A stretch of 64,000 bases of DNA from Candidatus Nanopelagicus limnes (GTDB lineage Bacteria; Actinomycetota; Actinomycetes; Nanopelagicales; Nanopelagicaceae), in assembly GCF_002287885.2 (NCBI RefSeq), contig NZ_CP016768.2, forward strand, positions 682,001 to 746,000. Direction: 5' to 3'. The number at the start of each line of letters is the position of its first letter. The first letter of the stretch is position 1. A program made the position numbers and the translations under genes. This document shows, one piece after another, positions 28,225-37,416 of the stretch. Below the pieces are notes generated by a model that worked only from the letters and a program-made list of their open reading frames with translations, did no database searches and had not been told where the DNA came from.

Positions 28225-28983
28225 ATGAAGCGTTACTCGGCTCAAGAAAATGGTGCTTGGGTCTCTGAATTCATCTCATCTCGCAGAACCACGAGGGATT
28301 TTCTTCCAACGCCAGTACCTCCTGAGTTAATTGAACAGATATTAAAAGATTCATTAACCGCGCCAAGTTGGTCAAACACCAGACCATTTAAGGTGGCAGT
28401 TGCAACAGGTGAGGTAAGAGATCGAATTAGCAATGAGTTTTTATCTCGCTGGCAATCACTTTCTGCGGCAATGCGCGGCGGCATCTGGAGCAAAATTAAA
28501 TTATTTATCAAGCGCCATGGATTGCCAACTAGTAATCGCATAATTCTTAAACCATACGCTGCTGAGTTAAAACCAAGAGCGCAACGTGTTGGCAAAGAGC
28601 TATATGGCTCATTAGGTGTGCAAAGAGGCGATAAAGCTGAACGAGATAGACAATGGGGGAAAAATTATGAATTCTTTGGCGCACCAGTTGCGATGTTTGT
28701 TTATATCCATAAAAGCTTGCATATCTACGCAGCAGCTGATGCTGGCTTAATGATGGAAAATTTGATGTTATCTGCTCATGCCCACGGTCTTGGCACATGC
28801 GCCCAAGGCGCGGTTGCCTTTTGGGATGATGCGATTAGGGATGAGTTTGATGTATCAAAGGATTACCGATTGCTTTGTGGCATTGCCGTTGGTTACCCGT
28901 CGGATGCGCCAGTGAATTCATTTGAAGCAAATCGAATTGGATTAGATGAATTGCTAGTAAAAGCTAAACAGAAAAAGAAGTAA
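28225..28983 (+). CDS. Nitroreductase family protein
   Basis: FMN-dependent nitroreductase-fold protein of 252 residues. Motifs: SSRRTTRDFLPTPVPPELIE (FMN phosphate-binding arginines near residues 19-23), APSWSNTRPFKVAVATG, and the C-terminal AHAHGLGTCAQGAV block. A reductase acting on a quinone, nitro or unsaturated substrate is expected. The gene follows the aldolase by 8 bases but probably has its own leaderless promoter. It overlaps the convergent peroxiredoxin gene by 20 bases. Confidence 0.82.
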   Translation: MKRYSAQENGAWVSEFISSRRTTRDFLPTPVPPELIEQILKDSLTAPSWSNTRPFKVAVATGEVRDRISNEFLSRWQSLSAAMRGGIWSKIKLFIKRHGLPTSNRIILKPYAAELKPRAQRVGKELYGSLGVQRGDKAERDRQWGKNYEFFGAPVAMFVYIHKSLHIYAAADAGLMMENLMLSAHAHGLGTCAQGAVAFWDDAIRDEFDVSKDYRLLCGIAVGYPSDAPVNSFEANRIGLDELLVKAKQKKK

Positions 28984-29530
28984 GCACCCAATTCACATCT
29001 TTGTTACTAGGAAATACTGGGTAATGCTTCTTGATGATCACACCATCTTTAATTATCAAGGTCAATCGCTTTAATAGCTTCATCGAGTTTGCTTCAAATG
29101 TTGGTAGATTCAAAGAATTAGCGAACTTAAAATCAAAGTCAGATAAAATCTGATAAGGCAGCTCTACTCGATCCTTTAGCTCCTTTTGATACTCACTGCT
29201 TTGCACACTCAACCCAAATAGATTATCAACATGTTTTTTTAACGCATCATAATTATCGCGGTAGGAACATGCCTGTGGCGTGCAACCCCTGGCACCAGGA
29301 ATATCATCCCAACCATCAGGAAGTGCCACCCCTGGCACACCAGTTTTTGGATAGATGAACACAACTGTCATTCCAGAAAGCTTAGATAAATCTACTTGTG
29401 AGCCATCTGTAGCTTTTAGAGTTACTGAATCTAACTTTGTTCCCACTAAATGATCTGCTGCGCCATCATCTTGTGGAATAGGTAAATTATCAGGCAGATC
29501 TAGATAGCTACTTTGCGGTGTCTCGCTCAC
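28964..29530 (-). CDS. Peroxiredoxin (AhpC/TSA, BCP-like)
   Basis: Thioredoxin-fold peroxidase of 188 residues. The strand VVFIYPKTGVPG is followed by an insertion (LPDGWDDIPGA) and then GCTPQACSYRD, which holds the peroxidatic and resolving Cys as in BCP/PrxQ proteins. It would reduce hydrogen peroxide or organic peroxides in the cytosol. The start is GTG overlapping the EamA stop by 4 bases (GTGA), so it is coupled to the transporter gene. Confidence 0.82.
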   Translation of the reverse strand: MSETPQSSYLDLPDNLPIPQDDGAADHLVGTKLDSVTLKATDGSQVDLSKLSGMTVVFIYPKTGVPGVALPDGWDDIPGARGCTPQACSYRDNYDALKKHVDNLFGLSVQSSEYQKELKDRVELPYQILSDFDFKFANSLNLPTFEANSMKLLKRLTLIIKDGVIIKKHYPVFPSNKDVNWVLTSFSV

Positions 29531-30408
29531 AAAGCTTCTTTCTTTGAAAGAGATAGAAGATCTAAAATTAGGATAGACCCCAGGATAACTAAAACTGCGC
29601 CAAATAATTGAATTAGGGAGATTGCCTCATTCAAATAGAAAGCCCCGATTAAGACAGCCACAACCGTTACCAAAAACTCAACTGAGATTGATTTAGTTGG
29701 CCCAATTTTTGCAACAAGTGAGAAGTAAATTACGTAGCAAAATGCGCTACAAAATACTGCAAGGCTAACCATATAGAGCCAATCCATCGGTACTAACCCA
29801 GCCTTAATTGGAACAATTAACAAGATAGGCGCGGTGAATAAACCGCCAAAGAAAAAGGCGCCAATTACCTGCTCCCAGTTACCTGCTGCTGACATCTTTA
29901 GTTTCGAGTAGTTACTACCAAAGGCGGCGCTAATACATCCAATTACGCAGACAAAGAAACCTAAAAAGAATTGATCACCAAGTTGCCCACTTGGAAAACC
30001 AACTAAGAAGATGATCCCAATAAAGCCTAAAACCAATCCAGTAAAGCCAAAGCCATCAATACTTTCTATCTTCATCAACCGGCCAATAACTGAGGAGAAC
30101 AATGGAATAGCTCCAACCAAGATTGCCGTTAAGGCAGTACCAATTCGCGGTACCGCAAGGGATAATCCAATTAATTGCAATGAAACTGATGTAAAACCCA
30201 AAACTGCAAAGTGTTTTACGCCAATTGAAAAATCTAGTTTTCGTCTAATGATCAATGCAAGTAAAGCAACACTGCCACTGGCAATAAAAGCTCTAACGCT
30301 AATTGCAGCAGCCCAATCAAATGCTTCAACTACTCTAAGTAGTAGTAGGAATGAGATTCCCCAAAGAAGTGAGAGTATAGAAAATTTTGTAGAGATCTCA
30401 GCCTTCAT
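29527..30408 (-). CDS. EamA/DMT-family transporter
   Basis: A 293-residue membrane protein with ten predicted helices in two EamA repeats, typical of the drug/metabolite transporter superfamily. GAIPLFSSVIGRLM and the second-half LVTVVAVLIGAFYLNEAISL are the repeat signatures. The substrate is unknown; many relatives export amino acids or metabolites. It lies 18 bases after the CoA-transferase gene but has its own TAGCCT -10 exactly 6 bases before its ATG. Confidence 0.85.
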   Translation of the reverse strand: MKAEISTKFSILSLLWGISFLLLLRVVEAFDWAAAISVRAFIASGSVALLALIIRRKLDFSIGVKHFAVLGFTSVSLQLIGLSLAVPRIGTALTAILVGAIPLFSSVIGRLMKIESIDGFGFTGLVLGFIGIIFLVGFPSGQLGDQFFLGFFVCVIGCISAAFGSNYSKLKMSAAGNWEQVIGAFFFGGLFTAPILLIVPIKAGLVPMDWLYMVSLAVFCSAFCYVIYFSLVAKIGPTKSISVEFLVTVVAVLIGAFYLNEAISLIQLFGAVLVILGSILILDLLSLSKKEAL

Positions 30409-30414
30409 TTGATA

Positions 30415-30420
30415 AGGCTA
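30415..30420 (-). promoter_or_regulatory. -10 box of the EamA-peroxiredoxin pair (leaderless)
   Basis: TAGCCT, 6 bases, then the EamA ATG. Confidence 0.5.
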
Positions 30421-30426
30421 GCGCAA

Positions 30427-31524
30427 CTATCCTTTTAGATTAGGTGGAGCCAAACGATATTCAACCGGAGTTTTACTAAATGTAATTGGATTGGCAACAG
30501 ATTTAACTCCATCCACCTCAACAACTGATTTAAGCCCTACAGATTGAGCTAGATCAAATGCTTCTTTGATGTTGTTAATCGCTCCTGCTGGAATATTCAC
30601 CTTGGCTAGGGTGCTAATCCAATGATCGGCTGTCTTTGTTGAAAAGATGACTGATAGTTTGCTATTTAACTCATCTCGATTTTCAACTCGTAATTGATTA
30701 GTTGCAAACCGTTTATCACCAATTAGATCTGATGAGATCACGCCAGCAAACTTAACGAATTGTGGATCACTGCCCACGGCTACGATGAATTTCTTATCCT
30801 TTGCATCAAATACTTGGTATGGCGCAATTGATGGATGGGCATTACCCATCGCCTTTGGAATTACGCCAGCTGAGATATAGGCGGATGCTTGGTTAACTAA
30901 TGCCGATAAAGTTGATGACAGTAAATTTAATTCAACCTTTTGCCCAATACCTTGTTCATCTCGTGCGCGAAGTGCTGCCAGAATTCCAACAACTGCATGT
31001 AATCCAGTAATCACATCAACTAGAGCTACTCCAACTTTGGAAGGATTACTTTCATCACTGCCGGTAATACTCATTAATCCGCTCATTCCTTGCAATAAAA
31101 GATCATAACCAGGAAGTAATGCAGCCTTTTCAGAGGTGCCAAATCCTGAGATTGAGCAGTAAATTAATTTTGGATTATTTCCAATTAACTTTGAGTAACC
31201 AAGGTTGTACTTCTCCATGCCACCTGGTCCAAAGTTTTCGACCACAACATCACAAGAATTAATTAGATCCAAGGCAGCTTGTTGATCTGATTCCTCAGCT
31301 AAATCCAACTCCAAACCCTCTTTATTTCGGTTTACCGATAAAAAATATGTTGAATTTCCATCCTTATCAAATGGTGGCCCCCAACCTCTGGTGTCATCGC
31401 CAACTAAAGGTCGTTCCACCTTAATTACCTGCGCGCCAAGATCAGCCAATAACATCGTTGCATAAGGGCCAGCTAAAACTCTTGAAAAATCAGCAATCTT
31501 TATTCCTGTTAATGGCGGTTTCAT
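30427..31524 (-). CDS. CaiB/BaiF family CoA-transferase
   Basis: Class III CoA-transferase of 365 residues. Signature features are DFSRVLAGPYATMLLADLGA and KVERPLVGDDTRGWGPPF at the N-terminus, the GYDLLLQGMSGLM segment, and the catalytic Asp near 170 in VGVALVDVITGLHAV. It is coupled to the upstream fusion gene by a 4-base overlap. The human succinyl-CoA:glutarate CoA-transferase belongs to this family; with glutaryl-CoA dehydrogenase nearby, glutarate is an attractive substrate, but other carboxylates are possible. Confidence 0.82.
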   Translation of the reverse strand: MKPPLTGIKIADFSRVLAGPYATMLLADLGAQVIKVERPLVGDDTRGWGPPFDKDGNSTYFLSVNRNKEGLELDLAEESDQQAALDLINSCDVVVENFGPGGMEKYNLGYSKLIGNNPKLIYCSISGFGTSEKAALLPGYDLLLQGMSGLMSITGSDESNPSKVGVALVDVITGLHAVVGILAALRARDEQGIGQKVELNLLSSTLSALVNQASAYISAGVIPKAMGNAHPSIAPYQVFDAKDKKFIVAVGSDPQFVKFAGVISSDLIGDKRFATNQLRVENRDELNSKLSVIFSTKTADHWISTLAKVNIPAGAINNIKEAFDLAQSVGLKSVVEVDGVKSVANPITFSKTPVEYRLAPPNLKG

Positions 31525-34463
31525 TTTTTGCCCAACCAGTCAGAAAATACATTTAGCAGATGGTCCACATCAGATTTAGCAAGAATCAATGGTGGCTTAA
31601 TCTTGAGCACATTGTTATCTGGGCCATCGCAAGAAAGTAATACTCCTTTATTTAGAGCAAACTCCATTAAATCAGCAACCTCACTTGTTGCTGGTATGTT
31701 TTTATCTCGCATCATTTCAACACCGATAAACAAACCACTTCCCCGCACATCAGCAATAATCGAATGATCTTTAGCTAATGAGCTAACCCCATCCCTTAGA
31801 TACTGACCAACATTTTTTGCATTTAACTGCAATCTTTGGTCATAAATGACCTCAAGAACTGCTTGGCCAATTGCAGAACTTACTGGGTTTCCACCAAATG
31901 TATTGAAGTACTCCATGCCATTGTTAAATGATGCTGCAACCTCAGGTGTTGTAACCACAGCTGCTAATGGATGACCATTACCAAGTGGTTTACCAAGAGT
32001 GACAATATCTGGCACCACATCATGTAATTCAAAACCCCAGAATTTATCGCCAACTCGGCCCATACCAATTTGAACCTCATCACTAACGCAAAGGCCACCA
32101 GCTGATCGCACCATTTTAAAAGCAGCTGCTAAATAACCTGGTGGTAGAACTATTTGGCCAGCGGTACTAACAATTGATTCGGCAAAAAATGCTGAGATCG
32201 GTTGCTTTAAGGAAGAGATACTTTTCTTTAAATTACTTAAGTATTTTTCAGTAGCACCTTTACCGGTGTATTTACCACGGAATAGGTCAGGCAACTCAGC
32301 AACTGCAACATGTGAAGGCGCACCTTCCCCACCTTTACCTAAGAATTTATATGGACTTATCTCCACCACTGATTGGGTGTGGCCATGGTAGCCATGACGA
32401 AGAGCTACAACGCCTTTTGATTTTGTGTGCGCTCTTGCCAATCGGATTGCTAAATCATTTGCCTCACTACCACTATTAACAAAGAAAATTACGGAGAGTG
32501 GATCTGGCATGGTGCTAGTAATAGCTTTGCCATACTCAACGACGCTTTGATGTAAATATCTAGTATTGGTGTTTAGTAGTGACATTTGCGAGGCTGCGGC
32601 GGCTACTACTCGTGGATGGCTGTGTCCTACATGTGCAACGTTATTGACTAGATCTAAGTAACTCTTGCCCTTTTCATCAAATAGGTAAGCACCTGATCCC
32701 GAAACTATATTTATTGGGTTTTTAAAGTTAAGTGAGAGATTTTGAGAGATAACAACACGTCGATCACTTCTAATGCTTGCTGGTGAAATTTTTGCATGAG
32801 CGTCAGTACCGCTTTCAATTCCTAAAACTAGATTTGGGTTCAGGGAAATACCGCGCCAAAGTGCAATCTCATCCCTGGGCGCAACTCCATAAATATCGAT
32901 GCCCATGCCACAAAGATCAGTTAATAACTGGAAATGTGTATGAGGAGGCCAGCCAACATTTTCTTCCTCTTTACCCATACGGCCAATTAATCCACCAGCC
33001 TTTATCTCCTTGCCTATTTTCCAATCGGGCATGGAATCAATTGAAAGATGCCCATAGAGAGTCCAGAAAGGAATTCCTTTATCTGTCTTATGTCGCAAAA
33101 TAACAACCGGTCCATAATCAAGATGTGTTGCATTGTTATTGAAAATTTCAATCACACCATCTAACGGAGCAAAAATTGGTGTGCCAGCTGGCATGCCAAC
33201 ATCAACGCCTAAGTGAAAGGTTCTTGCACTAGCAGCAGCTGGATTAAATGCCTCACCCTGATAAACATTTCGATTCTCACAGTAGTAACCAATAGTTACA
33301 TCTGCCCCAGTCTTAGCCATTAAATCTTCAATCGCCTTAGTGGAGCGAGGTATCTCTGGGTTATCAAATGACCAATTTATATATACCCGTTTTAAATCAG
33401 AGAATGATTTCTCCAAAAGATTGGCAGGCTTAACTGATAACAAATAATCTCTAATCGGTTTTGCATTTGGATTTGCCTCAAGCCCAATAGCATTTCGTAG
33501 CCTGAAGAGTGCAAAGTTGGTATCAAATTTATCTAAAGCATCTAGGCATCTAGGCACATCGTTTTGGGAAATTGATAGGTAATCATTATCTGGATTATTA
33601 CCTCTTTGAAGGGCAGCATTGGCCACACTTGAAGCTAATCGCACCTTAACTAACTCAATCAGTATTGCTATTTCCTCTAAAGACAGCGGATAAACGCTGT
33701 GATATCCACGAATGAATTGAGATATCTGCTTTAGAGGATCATCAGATTTCAATCCAACATAAGCTGCGGCAACAGCTGCGCCAACTACTTTAGGAGCAAA
33801 AATCATGTCACCAAAATCAATAAGCACTAATTTCTCGCCATTTTCAATTATGTTGTAATCATTTCCATCATTATGAATAACCTGCATCGGCATTTTCTTA
33901 AGCTTAGGCAAAACATTCTTTTTATAATTACTTAACGTAGCCTCAACTACCTTTCTGGAATTTGCATCTGAGATTTTTGAACTCCAAGAAAGCAATGATT
34001 CTGCTTGCAACATATTCCAAATGAAAGGAGTGTTAAGTGATTTTCGCTCTTCTTTACTAATTTTCAATTGATTTAGATTTTTATCCACTGTGGCAATTAA
34101 TCGACCTAGTTGCTCGATTTCCTCACCAGAATGCTCATTCTTAGCACCCCAAGCCAAACCTTCATGAAAGGTAAGGACTCTAGCGGCTGAACCCGTGCTT
34201 GGATTGATTAACAATTTCTTATTTTTTGTTGGCACCACAAATGGAGAGGTATTCACTTTCTTCTCTTCCAAGAACTTTAAAACCTTGTTTTGCAGATTCA
34301 ATCTGCTCTTCAAGGTTGAATCCACTTTTGGATAAATCTTTAAGACGTAGCTTGTTTTGCCAGATACTTTAAAATTTATATCTCGTTCACCGGGTAGTGA
34401 TGAAATTTCTCCATCTATTCCCCAATTTTTCTTAAGCAGGGATTTAGCCTCTTCACTACGCAC
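31521..34463 (-). CDS. Fusion: APH-type kinase, M23 peptidase domain, AGXT2L-type phospho-lyase
   Basis: A 980-residue three-domain protein without signal peptide. Residues about 1-340 form an aminoglycoside-phosphotransferase-fold kinase with [10 protein letters not shown] (196-205) and DFGDM (216). Residues about 390-530 form an M23/LytM domain with intact zinc motifs HLGVD (417-421), YGHLS (470-474) and HTH (508-510). Residues about 560-980 are a class III PLP enzyme with [18 protein letters not shown] and [18 protein letters not shown], patterns of the ethanolamine-phosphate / phosphohydroxylysine phospho-lyase group. A kinase joined to a phospho-lyase would phosphorylate an amino alcohol (hydroxylysine or ethanolamine) and then eliminate phosphate and ammonia. 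The start is GTG with a GGGGG ribosome site. Confidence 0.85.
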   Translation of the reverse strand: MRSEEAKSLLKKNWGIDGEISSLPGERDINFKVSGKTSYVLKIYPKVDSTLKSRLNLQNKVLKFLEEKKVNTSPFVVPTKNKKLLINPSTGSAARVLTFHEGLAWGAKNEHSGEEIEQLGRLIATVDKNLNQLKISKEERKSLNTPFIWNMLQAESLLSWSSKISDANSRKVVEATLSNYKKNVLPKLKKMPMQVIHNDGNDYNIIENGEKLVLIDFGDMIFAPKVVGAAVAAAYVGLKSDDPLKQISQFIRGYHSVYPLSLEEIAILIELVKVRLASSVANAALQRGNNPDNDYLSISQNDVPRCLDALDKFDTNFALFRLRNAIGLEANPNAKPIRDYLLSVKPANLLEKSFSDLKRVYINWSFDNPEIPRSTKAIEDLMAKTGADVTIGYYCENRNVYQGEAFNPAAASARTFHLGVDVGMPAGTPIFAPLDGVIEIFNNNATHLDYGPVVILRHKTDKGIPFWTLYGHLSIDSMPDWKIGKEIKAGGLIGRMGKEEENVGWPPHTHFQLLTDLCGMGIDIYGVAPRDEIALWRGISLNPNLVLGIESGTDAHAKISPASIRSDRRVVISQNLSLNFKNPINIVSGSGAYLFDEKGKSYLDLVNNVAHVGHSHPRVVAAAASQMSLLNTNTRYLHQSVVEYGKAITSTMPDPLSVIFFVNSGSEANDLAIRLARAHTKSKGVVALRHGYHGHTQSVVEISPYKFLGKGGEGAPSHVAVAELPDLFRGKYTGKGATEKYLSNLKKSISSLKQPISAFFAESIVSTAGQIVLPPGYLAAAFKMVRSAGGLCVSDEVQIGMGRVGDKFWGFELHDVVPDIVTLGKPLGNGHPLAAVVTTPEVAASFNNGMEYFNTFGGNPVSSAIGQAVLEVIYDQRLQLNAKNVGQYLRDGVSSLAKDHSIIADVRGSGLFIGVEMMRDKNIPATSEVADLMEFALNKGVLLSCDGPDNNVLKIKPPLILAKSDVDHLLNVFSDWLGKK

Positions 34464-34482
34464 TTAAATCCCCCGTGTCATT

Positions 34483-35400
34483 CTAGAATTTTCCATTCGC
34501 GAGGATAAATTCAGCCAAAGCTGCATCTTGGATGCCAAGTCCGACTGAGAAATAATAAATAACCTGTTCCTTGTTTTCTCTACCAATAAGTTTTTGAGCA
34601 TAAACGCCACCAATAGATTGTGCTTGATCCCAATTGCGCTTTGTATTTTCCAGCGTTTTAACCACTGAACCAGATTGTTCTGAAATAGTTTTGGAATCAT
34701 CACCAAAAACCTTATCAGCCTTGGAGAGTGCTTCAACTGATACTTCAAGTCGATTGGGCGCAAATGAGCCAATAGAAATGCAGGTGGAACCAGAATTTAA
34801 CGCAGAATTAATCACTGGATCTTGAGAGTTTGTGCAAATGAAAATTAGGTCACAACCATATGCGGCTTTAATATCCTGTGTTAGATCAATGCCTGATTCA
34901 TTTTTTTTAACATCTTTATCAATACCAATAATCTGCTCAGGTTTAAAGATGTGTTTCGCAGCTATCGCATGAGCAGTTCCCTGATGGCCCATTCCAATAA
35001 CTGCGATTTTTTTAACAGGATTTGCTAACTCTTTTGCTGCTGCCATGCTTGCACATACTGTTCGCCATTTAGTTACCGCTTCACCATCTAAAAACAATTT
35101 AACGCTACCGGTGATTGCATCAATTACAGAGACAGTGGTTTGTACTACTGGAATATCTCTACCGGCATTACTCGGCACAACTGTTCCGAACTTAACAATT
35201 GTTGGACCATCTTTTGAAGCTCGGGCAATATAGGAGAACTGGGCATTTTCTCCCTGCGATAAAATGGCTCTTGGTCCCATGACTGCTTCATTTAAATAAA
35301 AGTTCTTGAATACTTGGCGTTGATTTTCAATTATTTGTTCATATGAACACAAGGCGTTTATTTGCTCAGCTGAAACAAAAGGAGTTTGTGCAAGTGCCAT
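34483..35400 (-). CDS. Ornithine cyclodeaminase / mu-crystallin family protein
   Basis: NAD(P)-dependent Rossmann protein of 305 residues. Family marks: TPFVSAEQINALCSYEQ at the N-terminus, VKLFLDGEAVTKWRTVCASM, and the nucleotide-binding IAVIGMGHQGTAHAIA. Relatives cyclise ornithine or reduce cyclic ketimines such as piperideine-2-carboxylate. I choose the second in-frame ATG, because TACACT stands 7 bases before it with no Shine-Dalgarno and because the shorter N-terminus (MALAQTPFVSAEQ) fits the family. It precedes the kinase/phospho-lyase fusion by 19 bases, likely in one operon. Confidence 0.82.
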   Translation of the reverse strand: MALAQTPFVSAEQINALCSYEQIIENQRQVFKNFYLNEAVMGPRAILSQGENAQFSYIARASKDGPTIVKFGTVVPSNAGRDIPVVQTTVSVIDAITGSVKLFLDGEAVTKWRTVCASMAAAKELANPVKKIAVIGMGHQGTAHAIAAKHIFKPEQIIGIDKDVKKNESGIDLTQDIKAAYGCDLIFICTNSQDPVINSALNSGSTCISIGSFAPNRLEVSVEALSKADKVFGDDSKTISEQSGSVVKTLENTKRNWDQAQSIGGVYAQKLIGRENKEQVIYYFSVGLGIQDAALAEFILANGKF

Positions 35401-35407
35401 AACCCCT

Positions 35408-35413
35408 AGTGTA
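35408..35413 (-). promoter_or_regulatory. -10 box of the cyclodeaminase-fusion-CoA transferase operon (leaderless)
   Basis: TACACT, 7 bases, then the second in-frame ATG of the cyclodeaminase homologue. It sets the start of that gene. Confidence 0.5.
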
Positions 35414-35468
35414 GATAGGAATTGGCTCATTCGTCAGATGTAAATGGTCACATCAATGCCCGTATGGG

Positions 35469-35474
35469 TAAACT
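35469..35474 (+). promoter_or_regulatory. -10 box of the small membrane protein gene (leaderless)
   Basis: TAAACT, 6 bases, then the ATG at 35481. The ATG at 35475 touches the box directly and so is unlikely to be the start. Confidence 0.5.
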
Positions 35475-35480
35475 ATGACA

Positions 35481-35696
35481 ATGCGTTCTGGTTTTATGTT
35501 TTTTTGGGCAATATTGGTCTCTGCCTACATGATTATTTCCTATCGCAATAAGGTCAGAGCTGATAAGAATTTAACAAAGGTAAATTGGGAAACTTATAAA
35601 CTTAAGCTGAGCATGAGTTGGTGGACTGGCTTTTTATGGGCTTCAGTGATTTTTACTATTTATTACTTAATTATTTCAGCAGGTCTTACTAAGTAA
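35481..35696 (+). CDS. Small two-helix membrane protein, unknown
   Basis: A 71-residue protein with two hydrophobic helices (about 3-20 and 47-66) joined by a basic loop (SYRNKVRADKNLTK). I do not recognise a family. It is divergent from the cyclodeaminase homologue and convergent with the TPP enzyme, whose stop is 4 bases away. Promoter geometry supports the ATG used here over one two codons upstream. It may be an accessory membrane subunit, but nothing in the sequence shows this. Confidence 0.6.
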   Translation: MRSGFMFFWAILVSAYMIISYRNKVRADKNLTKVNWETYKLKLSMSWWTGFLWASVIFTIYYLIISAGLTK

Positions 35697-35700
35697 TTTA

Positions 35701-37362
35701 CTACTTCTCACTCCACCTTGGACTTGTACTTTTTGGTGGGTAAATTGGGTCTTGAATTAAAACAATTCCGGGGGTGCTGTTGACTGAACGTTTGGCTAAA
35801 ACCTCTGACAACTCTGCAAGATTGGTTTGGATAAATTCAATACCAAACGACTTAGCTAAAACCTGCCAATCAGGATTATAGAGATTTACTCCGCGTTCTG
35901 GATGTTTCATTACTTGTTGATCAAAGCGCAACATTCCATAACCACCATCATCATGTAGCAAAATAGTCAGCGGCAATTGCTCCTGAGCCACCGTTGCTAA
36001 TTCACCCAAACCAAATGCAATTCCCCCGTCACCACAAATTACTAGTGTGGCAACACCTGCTGAAGATGGACCAAGGCTTGCAGGTAAGCCAAAACCTAAT
36101 GTGCCCCAACCAACTGGGTAAGAGATTTGTCGCGCACGTTTTGCTTGCAGGTAAACACCTGTCCAATATCCTGAGATTGCCATGTCGCAAACAATGTAAT
36201 TCTCACTTGGCCAACTCTTTTCAATCGCAGTAACTAAGGCCATTCCTGCTTTTCCTTTATCACTTGCGGCAATTCGTTTACGTGCTTGAGTGGAAATTTC
36301 AGAAACTTCCGCCCAACTACTCCTTGCTGGTATTGATTTAAGCGCTGTGATGACTGATGAAATATCTGATGTCTGAAGTACTAGATCAGCTGAAACATTG
36401 CGCAATGCAATCTTTGGATTGGCATCAACTAAAAGAATCTTTTTGGGAAACTTAATACTCCAATTTTTTGTATTCATTCCATCTAGTTGTGAGCCAAAAA
36501 TCAGTAAAGCTTCACACTCTGCCAATAACTGCTCGGCTTCAGTTTCATGAATAGGGATATTCAAATAGTTCTTACTCACTGCACCCACACCACGTCCTGC
36601 AAAGGAGGTAAAGATTGGCGCGCTTAAATGATCAGCCAGGGCTGCTATCTCACCACTTACATTAGTTGCGCCCCCGCCTGCCCAAATTCCAATTTTGTTA
36701 ACACCAGCCAGCAAATCTTTAGCAAGATTAAAATTAATTTCTCTATTTTTCTCTTGGGCAAGGTAGGCAACTGCTTTATCACTCAAATCTGGTACTGCTT
36801 GATTGAACTCTTGATTTAAAACATCAGATGGCACTCCGATGTAACCAACACCAGCTGGTGCTACGGAAAGAAATTGAAGAAAGTCCACAACTGTTGCGAC
36901 AGCATCCTCTGCCGATTTACAGCTTTTTGCTAGAACTAAATCTTCATTTCCAATCTTGATTCGCTTAGCCAATGGAGTAAAAAGAGCACTTTGATCATCC
37001 ATCTCATGCAAAATTCCCCTTGCGCCATCAGCAGATCGATTTTTAATCGGTGCTTCGGATGAGATTAATAAAAGATGTGAACCCGAAATTGCAGCTTCTC
37101 CAAATGCACCCAAAGTATTTGCGGCCCCTGGTCCAGTTGTAGTTATCGCTACAGATAATTTTCCAGTTGCTCTTGCCAATCCATCGGCGGCATAAACACA
37201 GCTTTGTTCGTGGCGCACGCTGACTATTTCTGGTCGATCTTTAGACAAAGCGTTCCAAAAACCTAGATTGTGGACACCGGGTATGCCAAAAGCTTTCTTT
37301 ACGCCTTCATTCGCCAATAAATCTAAAATTACTGCGGCAACGGTCCGTGTTGAGCCTTCCAT
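35701..37362 (-). CDS. TPP-dependent 2-oxoacid decarboxylase / acetolactate synthase-like enzyme
   Basis: Thiamine-diphosphate enzyme of 553 residues with the usual three domains. The N-terminal PYR domain has the catalytic Glu in VRHEQSCVYAADGLA; the middle domain has KIGIWAGGGATN; the C-terminal PP domain has the cofactor motif starting CGDGGIAFGLGELATVAQE. The metal-site Asn that usually ends this motif is Asp here (LHDDGGYG). It resembles acetolactate synthase large subunits and benzoylformate decarboxylase but is not near ilv genes. By context it could decarboxylate a 2-oxoacid such as 2-oxoadipate. The ATG is preceded by TATGGT with a 6-base spacer. Confidence 0.75.
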   Translation of the reverse strand: MEGSTRTVAAVILDLLANEGVKKAFGIPGVHNLGFWNALSKDRPEIVSVRHEQSCVYAADGLARATGKLSVAITTTGPGAANTLGAFGEAAISGSHLLLISSEAPIKNRSADGARGILHEMDDQSALFTPLAKRIKIGNEDLVLAKSCKSAEDAVATVVDFLQFLSVAPAGVGYIGVPSDVLNQEFNQAVPDLSDKAVAYLAQEKNREINFNLAKDLLAGVNKIGIWAGGGATNVSGEIAALADHLSAPIFTSFAGRGVGAVSKNYLNIPIHETEAEQLLAECEALLIFGSQLDGMNTKNWSIKFPKKILLVDANPKIALRNVSADLVLQTSDISSVITALKSIPARSSWAEVSEISTQARKRIAASDKGKAGMALVTAIEKSWPSENYIVCDMAISGYWTGVYLQAKRARQISYPVGWGTLGFGLPASLGPSSAGVATLVICGDGGIAFGLGELATVAQEQLPLTILLHDDGGYGMLRFDQQVMKHPERGVNLYNPDWQVLAKSFGIEFIQTNLAELSEVLAKRSVNSTPGIVLIQDPIYPPKSTSPRWSEK

Positions 37363-37368
37363 GTTCAA

Positions 37369-37374
37369 ACCATA
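37369..37374 (-). promoter_or_regulatory. -10 box of the TPP enzyme gene (leaderless)
   Basis: TATGGT, 6 bases, then an ATG two codons inside the longest open frame, whose TTG start overlaps the spacer. Confidence 0.45.
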
Positions 37375-37416
37375 TCGGCATTTTCCAATTTTGCTTATCT
37401 AGGAGAGAATGCCTCT

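Noticed and set aside
35401-35430. Longer N-terminus of the cyclodeaminase homologue
   Set aside because: No promoter or ribosome site precedes the first ATG, and the second ATG has TACACT at a 7-base spacing and a family-like N-terminus.
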